This document shows positions 47,692-56,210 of a DNA stretch of 64,000 nt, in pieces. The notes under the pieces are model-generated. The model did no database searches and was not told the DNA's origin. It saw only the letters and a list, made by a program, of their open reading frames with translations. The stretch comes from an uncultured Bacteroidia bacterium (GTDB taxonomy: Bacteria; Bacteroidota; Bacteroidia; Bacteroidales; UBA932): NCBI GenBank assembly GCA_902768665.1, contig CACXMA010000014.1:103265-167264 (forward strand). The letters are read 5' to 3'. The position numbers were made by a program, and so were the translations under genes. How positions within the stretch are numbered: the stretch's first letter is position 1; each line of letters starts with the position of its first letter.

Positions 47692-50600
47692 TCAGAATTT
47701 GATATCCACGCCGAAGACATAGGTCGCCTGCCAGGGATAGGTAAAGCCCAGCACGATCGAACCCGTGGCCATCTGCTCGGGATCGATATAGGGATTGATC
47801 TTCTTCAGCTGCGACAGATACAGGAGGTTCTCGCCCGTTGCATAGATGCGGACGTTGTCCAGACCGATCCGGCTGGTGAGTTTGTTGGGGAGAGTATAGC
47901 CGAGGGTGACATTCTTCAGACGGAAGTATGCCATGTTCAGCAGGAACTTGTCATTCACGATGGTGACGTAGCTGTTGTTGTGGGCCATCTCGCCACGGGG
48001 ACGCGGGTAATACGCATCGGGGTTCGATTCGCTCCAGCACTTGTCCAGGAAGTCCCGCTGGATGTAGGTGGCGGCACGGTTGTACGGGCCCCAGAAAGCG
48101 GTATTGTCAGCCTGCGGGTAGCGGTGCATGCGTCCGATTCCCTGTCCGAAGACGGAGAAATCGATCCCGTTCCACTGGAGCGTCAGCGTGAGACCATATT
48201 GCCAGCGCGGACGGGAATTGCCGATGATCTGATAATCGCCGGAGTCGCCCACCTCGATGGAACCTTTATTGATCTCTCCGTCACCGTCCAGATCGCGGAA
48301 CTTGACGTCACCGGCCTTCCATCCGCCGTGGAGGAATCCGCCGACCTGGCTGCAATCCACACGGGAAGTATATTCCTGCGCCTCCTGGTCGGTCTGGAAA
48401 TAACCATCCGTCTTGAAGCCCCAGATCTCGCCGAAGGTCATGCCCGGATAGAAACTGCCCGGCATCTTGAGCGACACGTCGTATTCCACCAGTTTGGCCA
48501 CGTCGTCGCCAAGGGTAGCAACAGCGCTGTAAGTCAACGGCTTCCCGCGGAAGTTGAACGTATCCTTCCAGCCCAGGGAGAGTTCATAGCCCTGGGAGCG
48601 CAGCATACCGGCGTTCTTCTGCGGAACGCTGTTGCCGTAGACAGCCGGGAGGATGTCCCCGTCCACGATCATGCCGCGGGTCTCGCGGATGAAGAAGTCA
48701 CCCGTAAAGGTCAGACGGTCGTTCAGGAAGCCCCAGTCGAGGCCGAGGTTGTAGTGGCGGGTGTTCTCCCAGGTCAGTTCATCGGATTCCGGGCTCTCGA
48801 GCCAGGCCCCTTTGACAGGGCTGTCCCCACCGAACAGGTAGGACTGTTTTTCCATCTTCACGGAACGGATGAACATGTAGTAGTCACCGACGGCCTGGTT
48901 GCCCAGCTGGCCGATGGAGAAGCGGATCTTGCTGGTGGACCAGACGGGCGCGAGCGCGCTCCAGAAAGGCTCGTCGGACATCTTCCAACCGGCGGAAACC
49001 GACGGGAAGAAACCCCACTGATTGCCCGGCAGGAACTTGGAAGAGCCGTCGGCACGGAAACTCAGTTCGAACAGGTAACGTTCCTTCCAGTCATAGTTCA
49101 GACGGCCGAAGAAGCCCTCCAGCACATAACGGCCCTGCCCGCCGTTCACGTAATTGGTGCCGGTCGCGGTCTTGAAGTCGTTGATGTAGGTGGAGGAAAG
49201 GTCGTCGGCATAGGCATAATGGTTCTTGTAGTAGAACGTCTCATAGTTGCCGCCCAGCACGACCTTGAGGTTGTGGCTGTCGGCAAAAGTCTTCTGCCAG
49301 GTGGCGAAGAGGTTGGCCGCATTGTAGGTGGTATAGTTGTTCCACTCTTCGAGCCGGTTCATGAATCGGCCGCTGCGGTCCCATTCGATCTTGCCCGGAT
49401 ACTTGGAGTAGGATGCGTTGGTCCAGCGCGCCGAACCGTTCTCCTCGTTCTTGGTATAGGTATAGTTTCCCCGGATGTCCAGCCCCTCGAGGGGATGCAG
49501 CGAGAACTCGATCGTATTCGAGAAACTCTGCTTCTGGCGACGGTTCCTCTTGGTGTCATCGCCCAGCTCGATATGGCAGCCGTTCGTGACGTTGGAATCG
49601 GAGAAGATCGTCTTGTAGACCCAGGTCCCGTCCGGATTCTTCGCCGGCAGGGAGGCAAGGGCATGGACGCTGGAATAGCCGAAGGTATAGTCCACGGAGG
49701 CGTTGCCCGGGTAGTCATAGTCCTGGTTGTAGAAACTCATGTTGTTGCTGACGGACAGCCAGGAAGTGACGTTGAAATCCAGCTTGGAGCGGAGGTTGTA
49801 CTTGTTGAACTGCTCCGGACGCACCTGGAAGGTACCCTGCTTGTGCTCATAACCGCCGGAGAAGTAATACTTCACGGTCTTGTCACCGCCGCTCACCGAG
49901 ATATTGTGGTGGGTGAACGGGTTGAAGTCGGTATAGAGGGTATGGTACCAGTCGGTGTTGCAATAATAGATATAGGACTCCTTGCCGTTGCGCGTCTCGG
50001 TCAGGATCCATGGACGGTCGGGATTCTCGGTCTTGTCCCCCCGGCGGGCATTGAGCTGCTCCATGTCCGCGGCGGTGTAATGGGAATAGGGCACGCCGTA
50101 GCTTTCCCGCCAGAAGGAATCCAGGATGTTCACCGTATCGTAACCGCGGGTCTCATAATCCGTCCGGGTCGTCGGCGTCGTGAAACCGACATGCCCGTTG
50201 TAATGGACGACCGGTCCGCGTCCCGTCGCCGACCCCGACTTCGTCGTGACCAGAATGACGCCGTAAGCGGCCCTCGCACCGTAAATAGCGGAAGAGGAGG
50301 CGTCCTTGATGATGGAAATGGATTCCACGTCGGCAGGATTGACCTTGGCGAGGTCGCCGTTGACGCCGTCGACAATCACCAGCGGAGAACCGCCGTTGAT
50401 GGATGTATAGCCGCGGATGTTGATGGAGGCCTCGTTGGACGGATTACCGGAAGAGGTGGTCACGTACAGACCCGGCACGGTACCCTGCAGCATGTGCGTC
50501 AGGGAAGGCGACGTACGCTTCTCCAGTTCCTTGGAGGAGACCGCCGTGACGGCACCCGTCAGGTTCACTTTCTTGGTGGTACCATAACCGATGACCACCG

Positions 50601-50904
50601 TCTCTTCCAGCACCATGCTGTCCTCTTCCATCACCACTTCGACGACGCCCTGCGTGGGAGGGACTTCCAGCTGGACCGGGATATAGCCGAGATAGCTGAA
50701 TTCCAGCGTAACCGTCTCGTTGTCAGGGACCGGAATAGAGAAAGAGCCGTCAGCGCCCGTCATGGTTCCGTTGTCCGGGCCGCACATGACCACGACACCG
50801 ATCAAGGGGATCCGGTCTTTGTCGTAAACATAGCCCTTGACGGTCCTTGCCTGCAGGGCGACTGCCGAGAGCAGGGCAAGCGCAAGTATCAACAGTTTTT
50901 TCAT
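47692..50904 (-). CDS. SusC/RagA TonB-linked outer-membrane protein (second pair)
   Basis: I start at ATG 50904 (MKKLLILALALLSAVALQAR, signal peptide), giving 1070 residues; the open frame upstream overlaps the previous gene. No STN domain. The carboxypeptidase-D-like domain (about 22-95, VKGYVYDKDRIPLIGVVVMC) is followed by the TonB box and plug (ETVVIGYGTTKKVNLTGAVT, SINIRGYTSINGGSPLVIVD) and a barrel ending VFGVDIKF. The lack of STN means it is not tied to the ECF/FecR pair; regulation is more likely through the operator at 58044. It imports oligosaccharides with the SusD downstream. Confidence 0.97.
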   Translation of the reverse strand: MKKLLILALALLSAVALQARTVKGYVYDKDRIPLIGVVVMCGPDNGTMTGADGSFSIPVPDNETVTLEFSYLGYIPVQLEVPPTQGVVEVVMEEDSMVLEETVVIGYGTTKKVNLTGAVTAVSSKELEKRTSPSLTHMLQGTVPGLYVTTSSGNPSNEASINIRGYTSINGGSPLVIVDGVNGDLAKVNPADVESISIIKDASSSAIYGARAAYGVILVTTKSGSATGRGPVVHYNGHVGFTTPTTRTDYETRGYDTVNILDSFWRESYGVPYSHYTAADMEQLNARRGDKTENPDRPWILTETRNGKESYIYYCNTDWYHTLYTDFNPFTHHNISVSGGDKTVKYYFSGGYEHKQGTFQVRPEQFNKYNLRSKLDFNVTSWLSVSNNMSFYNQDYDYPGNASVDYTFGYSSVHALASLPAKNPDGTWVYKTIFSDSNVTNGCHIELGDDTKRNRRQKQSFSNTIEFSLHPLEGLDIRGNYTYTKNEENGSARWTNASYSKYPGKIEWDRSGRFMNRLEEWNNYTTYNAANLFATWQKTFADSHNLKVVLGGNYETFYYKNHYAYADDLSSTYINDFKTATGTNYVNGGQGRYVLEGFFGRLNYDWKERYLFELSFRADGSSKFLPGNQWGFFPSVSAGWKMSDEPFWSALAPVWSTSKIRFSIGQLGNQAVGDYYMFIRSVKMEKQSYLFGGDSPVKGAWLESPESDELTWENTRHYNLGLDWGFLNDRLTFTGDFFIRETRGMIVDGDILPAVYGNSVPQKNAGMLRSQGYELSLGWKDTFNFRGKPLTYSAVATLGDDVAKLVEYDVSLKMPGSFYPGMTFGEIWGFKTDGYFQTDQEAQEYTSRVDCSQVGGFLHGGWKAGDVKFRDLDGDGEINKGSIEVGDSGDYQIIGNSRPRWQYGLTLTLQWNGIDFSVFGQGIGRMHRYPQADNTAFWGPYNRAATYIQRDFLDKCWSESNPDAYYPRPRGEMAHNNSYVTIVNDKFLLNMAYFRLKNVTLGYTLPNKLTSRIGLDNVRIYATGENLLYLSQLKKINPYIDPEQMATGSIVLGFTYPWQATYVFGVDIKF

Positions 50905-50912
50905 AGATGTGA

Positions 50913-52430
50913 TTATTTTGCGGTGAAGGTTCCCAGGCGGTTGCAGCCCGTATTGGCATCCCACACGTTCTTGTTGGCGAAACGCACGCTATACTCGGGA
51001 CGGTCGTGCAGGTTGGGTTCGGCATCCGCGATACGGATGGAGAGCGTATATTTCTCACCCGCCTTCAGTCCGTCGGGAAGGACAAGGTTCTCCGTATGGA
51101 CATAATAGTGACTGCCCTGCCAATAGCGGGGATCGGTCGCGGATTTGATGACATACTGCTCGGAAGGATCGCTCTCGCTGCCGATCACGAATTCGAGGTC
51201 GTGGGGATTGATGAGCGAGGCAAAGCCGTAGTTGCCGAGGCAGAGTTTGACCTCGAACTTGCCGCCGGCTGTAAAGAGGCCGCTGAATACAGCTCCGTTC
51301 AGGACGAAACGGTAACCGACACGGGCCGAAGCGTCGTCATAGCAACCCTTCGCCTGCCAGATCTTGATGATGTCGTGGTGGTTGCTCAGATACGACCAGT
51401 GGAAGGTCCGCAGGTTCTTGTAGGAAGGGATGCACTGGCAGTACTTGTCATCGCCGACAAAGCAGGACTCTCCGCCCAGAGCGACATAGTTGGAGGAAGA
51501 GCTCCACAGGAGCCGGTCCGCCTCGTCTGCATAGGTACCGCCGTCATTGTAGTTGACGAAGGCGCAGTCGTTGAAGCAGGCGATGCGGGAAACATAAGAC
51601 CCGTCGAAGGCGGTGGCGACCGTGACGGAATCCCTCAGCTTGAAGGACTTGCCGGTAATGTCGGAGAGAGTCATCCTCATATGGGACGGGGTCCGGAGTG
51701 CGACCTGGCGACGGGCGGGAAGGGCGTCCAATACGGCTTTTACAATCTGGGAACGGTCCGAACGCTTGGTCACGTTGGTCGTGTACGCCCATTCGCCATA
51801 GGTCCCCACGAATCCCATCTGGACGACATAGATGATGTCCGCGAACTCCTCGAAAATGGGTTTCAGCTGGGCGATCTGCGCCAGGATAATCTCGGTATCG
51901 GGCTCCTGCTGGGTCTTGTCGCCGGCATCCCAATACCAGCTGTAGGCGAAACGGACAATCGTCTTGCAACCAGCCTCGCGCACCCGGGAGAAATGGGTCC
52001 GGATATGGGCCAGGACCTCATCAGAAATGACCGAATTCAAGAAATCGCACAGGTAGAAGTGGGAGAACATCAGCGAGCAGCCGCTTTCCCTCGTGCGGGT
52101 CATATCGGAGACGGACGCCAGTTTCGGGATGTTGCCGTTGATATAACTGTATGAGATGGGATTGTACGGACCACGCTCCGGGTTGGGGAAATTGGTCGGA
52201 TCGTATTCGAAGGTCTTGTCATATTCGAACGGCGCCTCCGGAACGATATAGGTCTGTACGACCTCGTCCGACTGCTCGGGCATGGCCCAGGCGCCGCTTT
52301 CTCCCGCCAGGACGACATCCTTCGAACCGGGATCGGGGTCGTCGTCAACCTTTTCCTCCGTCTTGTCGCAGGAAGAAGGTACGGCAATCATTACGGCCAG
52401 ACAGGCCCAGTAAAACAGTTTTCTTGACAT
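50913..52430 (-). CDS. DUF4832/DUF4874 lipoprotein (TIM-barrel-like)
   Basis: A 505-residue lipoprotein (SSC, Cys21) with acidic linker. DUF4874 region (about 75-260): FPNPERGPYNPISYSYI, FSHFYLCDFLNSVISDEVLA, GCKTIVRFAYSWYW, DIIYVVQMGFVGTYGEWAYT. DUF4832 region (about 270-500): TPSHMRMTLSD, GGESCFVGDDKYCQC, and a C-terminal beta domain ending RPEYSVRFANKNVWD. Family members occur in carbohydrate loci and look like glycosidases, but no activity is established to my knowledge. It is followed by SusC after 8 bases and preceded by a paralogue. Confidence 0.85.
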   Translation of the reverse strand: MSRKLFYWACLAVMIAVPSSCDKTEEKVDDDPDPGSKDVVLAGESGAWAMPEQSDEVVQTYIVPEAPFEYDKTFEYDPTNFPNPERGPYNPISYSYINGNIPKLASVSDMTRTRESGCSLMFSHFYLCDFLNSVISDEVLAHIRTHFSRVREAGCKTIVRFAYSWYWDAGDKTQQEPDTEIILAQIAQLKPIFEEFADIIYVVQMGFVGTYGEWAYTTNVTKRSDRSQIVKAVLDALPARRQVALRTPSHMRMTLSDITGKSFKLRDSVTVATAFDGSYVSRIACFNDCAFVNYNDGGTYADEADRLLWSSSSNYVALGGESCFVGDDKYCQCIPSYKNLRTFHWSYLSNHHDIIKIWQAKGCYDDASARVGYRFVLNGAVFSGLFTAGGKFEVKLCLGNYGFASLINPHDLEFVIGSESDPSEQYVIKSATDPRYWQGSHYYVHTENLVLPDGLKAGEKYTLSIRIADAEPNLHDRPEYSVRFANKNVWDANTGCNRLGTFTAK

Positions 52431-52445
52431 ATCGCAATGGTATTA

Positions 52446-53849
52446 TTATTCAGCCGTAAAAGAGTATATGAGGTTGTATCCTTTTTCCGCATCCCACATG
52501 TCCTTGTTGGCAAGGCGCACGCTGAATTCCGGATTGTCATGCAGCGTAGGAGCCGGATCGGGAAGATTCAGGTACAAACGGTAGGAAGTGCCGGCAACCA
52601 GCGTTTCCGGCAGGTCGATCCGGGTGTCCCAGAGGGTGGTGGTGCCCGCCTGCCAATACCGGGGATCCTTGTCGGTCGGGATGATCACCCGCTCCGACCC
52701 GTCTTCCCTTTCTATCACGAATTCCACCAGACGCGGGTTCATCAGCGAAGCGAACCCGTTATTTTTCACAGCCAGACGGACATGCATCGATCCGCCGGCT
52801 TCCCACTTGCCGTCGAAGGCCGCCTTTTCCAGGGACAGACGATACCCGAGACGCTTGTATACGTCCTCCAGGCATCCCTCATCCTCCAACAGGGCAAGTG
52901 CCTTTACATTGTACGCCGAATTGAGGTAAGACCAGTGATAGTCTTCCATGTTGCGGATCCCGCCGGTACAGTTGCAGTACTTGGCATCCGGGATGCAGGT
53001 TTCGCCACCCATGATGGTATAGCGGGTGTCGTTCTGCCACAGGATGCGGTCGACTTCCGATCCATAGGTCCCGGCATCCGAACCATTGGCCAGGAAACAG
53101 TCATTGTGACCGCCCACCCTTGACAGCGGCGATCCGTCAAAGGCCGTGGCGAGCGTGATCGTGTCCCGGAGTTTCGTCCCGAAGACACGGGTCTTGAAAG
53201 CGGGGGTTCGCAGCTGGATCTGCCGGGAAAGAGGCAGGGCATCCAGCAAGGCGTCCACCACCTTGCGCCGGTCGGAGTCCTTGCGGAAATGCGTACTGAT
53301 GGACCACTCTCCCCAGGAACCGATGAAACCGGCCTGCATGACATAAATGATGTCGGCATATTCACGGAGCAGCGGCTTCACCTGCTCGATATGCCGCAGC
53401 ACTCTGTCGACTTCCGGTTCCTTCGGCGAATCGCTTTCGGTGCCGGTATAGTTATAACAGAACCGTACGATGGTCTTGAGACCGGCCGCTCGGTGACGCT
53501 CAAAATCTTCCTTGATGGTGTTCAGGACTGCCGGTGACAGCTCTTCCTCCAGGAAATCACACAGATAGAACTGGGAGAACGACAGGCTCATATTCCTGTC
53601 GCGGATCGAGCGCATCTTCTCCACCGACACCGCCGGAGGGACATCCCCGTCCCGAAAATAGTACACGTTGGTCAGGTACATTCCTTTTTCGGGATTGATG
53701 AAATAACTGTCGTCGTATTCATAGACAGCGTCCGCCTCGAAACCGAACGGATCCGGGTCGGGGGTATCGGAAGAATCCTTCCGGCAGGAACCTGCTGCGG
53801 CGACAAGGCCGCAGCAGATTACTGCAGAAAGTATGCGCTTTTCCAGCAT
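52446..53849 (-). CDS. Second DUF4832/DUF4874 lipoprotein
   Basis: A 467-residue lipoprotein (AGSC, Cys22) aligned with its neighbour along its length: SYFINPEKGMYLTNVYYFRD, FSQFYLCDFLEEELSPAVLN, LKTIVRFCYNYTG, DIIYVMQAGFIGSWGEWSIS, GGETCIPDAKYCNCTGGIRN, and NPEFSVRLANKDMWDAEKGY. The Glu in GSWGEW and the aromatic residues around it are kept in both copies, consistent with a shared active or binding site. Tandem copies suggest division of labour on related ligands. It starts 6 bases after the CBM9-like gene. Confidence 0.85.
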   Translation of the reverse strand: MLEKRILSAVICCGLVAAAGSCRKDSSDTPDPDPFGFEADAVYEYDDSYFINPEKGMYLTNVYYFRDGDVPPAVSVEKMRSIRDRNMSLSFSQFYLCDFLEEELSPAVLNTIKEDFERHRAAGLKTIVRFCYNYTGTESDSPKEPEVDRVLRHIEQVKPLLREYADIIYVMQAGFIGSWGEWSISTHFRKDSDRRKVVDALLDALPLSRQIQLRTPAFKTRVFGTKLRDTITLATAFDGSPLSRVGGHNDCFLANGSDAGTYGSEVDRILWQNDTRYTIMGGETCIPDAKYCNCTGGIRNMEDYHWSYLNSAYNVKALALLEDEGCLEDVYKRLGYRLSLEKAAFDGKWEAGGSMHVRLAVKNNGFASLMNPRLVEFVIEREDGSERVIIPTDKDPRYWQAGTTTLWDTRIDLPETLVAGTSYRLYLNLPDPAPTLHDNPEFSVRLANKDMWDAEKGYNLIYSFTAE

Positions 53850-53855
53850 GACCGT

Positions 53856-54743
53856 TTACTTGAGGTTCAGGGTAAGCGGACCGACAACGCCGGTGTACTG
53901 ACCCCAGGAAGCAGACTCGTCGCCGTTCGCCATGGCAACGCCGAAAGCGACCTTGTTGCCGGAGATGGAGATCGGGAGGACATCCTTCTGGACAGCGAAT
54001 TCGATTTTCGCTACGCCGCTGGAGATGGCGGAAGCAATGTTCTCGAAGGAAGGAGCGATATTGTCGAGATTGGGATCCCAACCGCCTTCCGGATCCTTGA
54101 GGGACCACCAGTCACCCTGCTGATAGAAGTCGCCGTCGCAATTGTATGCATTGCCTTCGGCATCCTTAGTCGGAGCGATGACGACCTGGGACCAGCCAAG
54201 CTGGGCACCGCTGTCCGGATCCTTGGTGGAGATGAACAGATAGAGTTCAAAGCCCATTTCCAGGCCCAGACCCTCAACGTAAGGCTTCTTGGTTTCACCG
54301 TTCAGGTGCGGCAGGAAGCCGGTCTCGGCATTGGCGTCCGCGTCAAAATAGACATACAGAGGACCGGGCGTGCTATCGCCGTGACCATCGTTGGAGTTGC
54401 CGCCCGTATGGGCCGTCTCGGAGTGCTGGATCACATCCACGGAAACCTCCGTGTAGAAATAAATAAAGGTATCGTCGGAAGTGGCCTTCACGATTCTCAC
54501 CTTCTTCATGTCACCGGCAGGAGTGCCAACGACACTGTTCGACGTCTCGGCCGTGATGCTTTTCCAATCCTCGAAGTCACCGTCGATCACGATGCTCGCC
54601 TCTTCCTGATTATCGTCGCCACCGTCATCGGGGCCATTATTATTGTTGTTGTTCTCCTTGGAGTTGTCATCCTTGCCGCAGGAGAAAGCGGCCATCGCAC
54701 CGATCACCAGAAGGGTTGCGAAACGAAATAGATTCTTTTTCAT
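53856..54743 (-). CDS. Lipoprotein with CBM9/DOMON-like domain
   Basis: A 295-residue lipoprotein (FSC, Cys22) with an Asn/Asp/Gly-rich linker (residues about 25-48). The globular part opens with IVIDGDFEDWKSITAE, the typical start of CBM9-like (DOMON-fold) domains, with later FIYFYTEVSVDVIQ, YVYFDADANAETGF and EFAVQKDVLPISISGNKVAF. It probably binds glycan at the cell surface. It lies between the GH109 gene (23 bases) and the DUF4832 pair in the eight-gene operon. Confidence 0.75.
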   Translation of the reverse strand: MKKNLFRFATLLVIGAMAAFSCGKDDNSKENNNNNNGPDDGGDDNQEEASIVIDGDFEDWKSITAETSNSVVGTPAGDMKKVRIVKATSDDTFIYFYTEVSVDVIQHSETAHTGGNSNDGHGDSTPGPLYVYFDADANAETGFLPHLNGETKKPYVEGLGLEMGFELYLFISTKDPDSGAQLGWSQVVIAPTKDAEGNAYNCDGDFYQQGDWWSLKDPEGGWDPNLDNIAPSFENIASAISSGVAKIEFAVQKDVLPISISGNKVAFGVAMANGDESASWGQYTGVVGPLTLNLK

Positions 54744-54766
54744 GTTGGTATAAGGGTTATTATTGA

Positions 54767-56209
54767 TTATTTCATTGAACCGTCTGCGAACGCATACTTG
54801 AATCCGTCAGCGTCCTTCCAGGCACCACGGGTGAAATCCGGCACCTCAACCGGTGCGCAGCCATTGTCCATGGAGATTTCTCCCAAAGGGCCGAGGCAGC
54901 ACCATTCCGCGAGGTCGTACACGTCCATGTCAAGCGGCAGACCATAGTGAAGGCAGTAGATGAGGCGGTAGTCCATCAGGAAATCCATGCCGCCGTGGCC
55001 ACCCACCTTTTTGGCCTTCTCCTCCAACTCGTCGTCAAGGATCGGACTCGGGAACATCCCGTGGAGCTTCGCGACCACCTCTTCGGGAAGCGGAGCGTGC
55101 TGATTGTCGATATGGTAGTCGATTCCCAGCGAATCGAGACCGTCCTGGCGGAGGGAATACATCTCAACCGGATACTTGGCGGCATATCCTTTCGTACCCA
55201 CCAGCTGATACATGCGGTCATAGGGACGCGGCGTCAGCACGTCGTGCTCGATCAGCAGGGACTTGCCGTTCACGGTACGGATCAGGGTGCAGGTGAGGTC
55301 ACCGTTGCGGAATGCCTCCGCCTCCTCGCCTTCGAAATAGTCGCTGCGCTCCTTCTTGGCGTTGAAAGAGGCCTGTCCGTTCACGGAACGGGTGTCCATG
55401 GCGACAAGCGTCTCGAAACGGTCGCCACGGTGGATGTTCAGGGCCTGGGCGACAGGACCGAGGCCATGGGTCGGATAGACGTCGCCGCGATGGCGATAAT
55501 TGAAGTCCAGGCGCCAGTTCTCCCAGTAGTCATCCCAGTAGTCCGACAGGTTGTGCAGATAGGAACCTTCGGCATGGAGAATCTCGCCGAATACGCCTTG
55601 ACGGGCCATTTCCAGCGTCGTCAGCTCGAAGAAATCATAGCAGCAGTTCTCCAGCATCATGCAGTGCAGGCGCGTCTTTTCGGCCATATTCACCAGCGCC
55701 CAGCATTCCTCCAGGGAAGTGGCCGCCGGAACCTCGATGGCGACATGCTTGCCGTGTTCCATCGCATACAGTGCGATCGGCGTATGATGGGCCCAGTCGG
55801 TGCAGATGTATACGAGGTCGATGTCGTCGCGCTCGCACAGCTCCTTATAGCCTTCCAGTCCGGTATAACCTGCCGGAGCCTCGAACCCCTGTTCCACGAG
55901 GAAATTCGTCGAATTATCGACCTTCTCGGGCAGCACGTCGCAGAGGGCGACGACCTTCGTCCAGGGAACATTCGTATAGCGATAGACGGCAAACGCGCCT
56001 CGGGCCCCCAGGCCGACGAAGCCGATCCGGACCGTATCGATGGGGTCCGTCCGAAGACCGATCACATTCTCCTGCCCATCCGGCCGGGCGGGGACATCCG
56101 TCTTGATGACGGAAACGGTACTGCCGGTATCTTTGTTGCCGCAGCAGGCGGCAAGAAGGGCGGCTGCACTGAGGAGGCAGGCAAGCCTGCCGATGACTGT
56201 TTTCTTCAT
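54767..56209 (-). CDS. GH109-type Gfo/Idh/MocA glycosidase (alpha-N-acetylgalactosaminidase-like)
   Basis: A 480-residue lipoprotein (LLAAC). The Rossmann fold begins IDTVRIGFVGLGARGAFAVY; CTDWAHHTPIALYAMEHGKH and VAIEVPAATSLEECW are the GFO/IDH pattern. The GH109 block follows: MMLENCCYDFFELTTLEMAR, ILHAEGSYLHNL, FNYRHRGDVYPTHGLGPVAQ, and HGGMDFLMDYRLIYCL. GH109 enzymes use bound NAD+ to remove alpha-linked GalNAc with a transient oxidation. Here it acts after or beside GH20, one base downstream of it. Substrate is inferred from the family. Confidence 0.9.
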   Translation of the reverse strand: MKKTVIGRLACLLSAAALLAACCGNKDTGSTVSVIKTDVPARPDGQENVIGLRTDPIDTVRIGFVGLGARGAFAVYRYTNVPWTKVVALCDVLPEKVDNSTNFLVEQGFEAPAGYTGLEGYKELCERDDIDLVYICTDWAHHTPIALYAMEHGKHVAIEVPAATSLEECWALVNMAEKTRLHCMMLENCCYDFFELTTLEMARQGVFGEILHAEGSYLHNLSDYWDDYWENWRLDFNYRHRGDVYPTHGLGPVAQALNIHRGDRFETLVAMDTRSVNGQASFNAKKERSDYFEGEEAEAFRNGDLTCTLIRTVNGKSLLIEHDVLTPRPYDRMYQLVGTKGYAAKYPVEMYSLRQDGLDSLGIDYHIDNQHAPLPEEVVAKLHGMFPSPILDDELEEKAKKVGGHGGMDFLMDYRLIYCLHYGLPLDMDVYDLAEWCCLGPLGEISMDNGCAPVEVPDFTRGAWKDADGFKYAFADGSMK

Positions 56210-56210
56210 T

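Noticed and set aside
47578-51105. 1175-codon plus-strand frame opposite the second SusC
   Set aside because: Shadow of the SusC and its neighbours; spans several real genes and has no recognisable domain.
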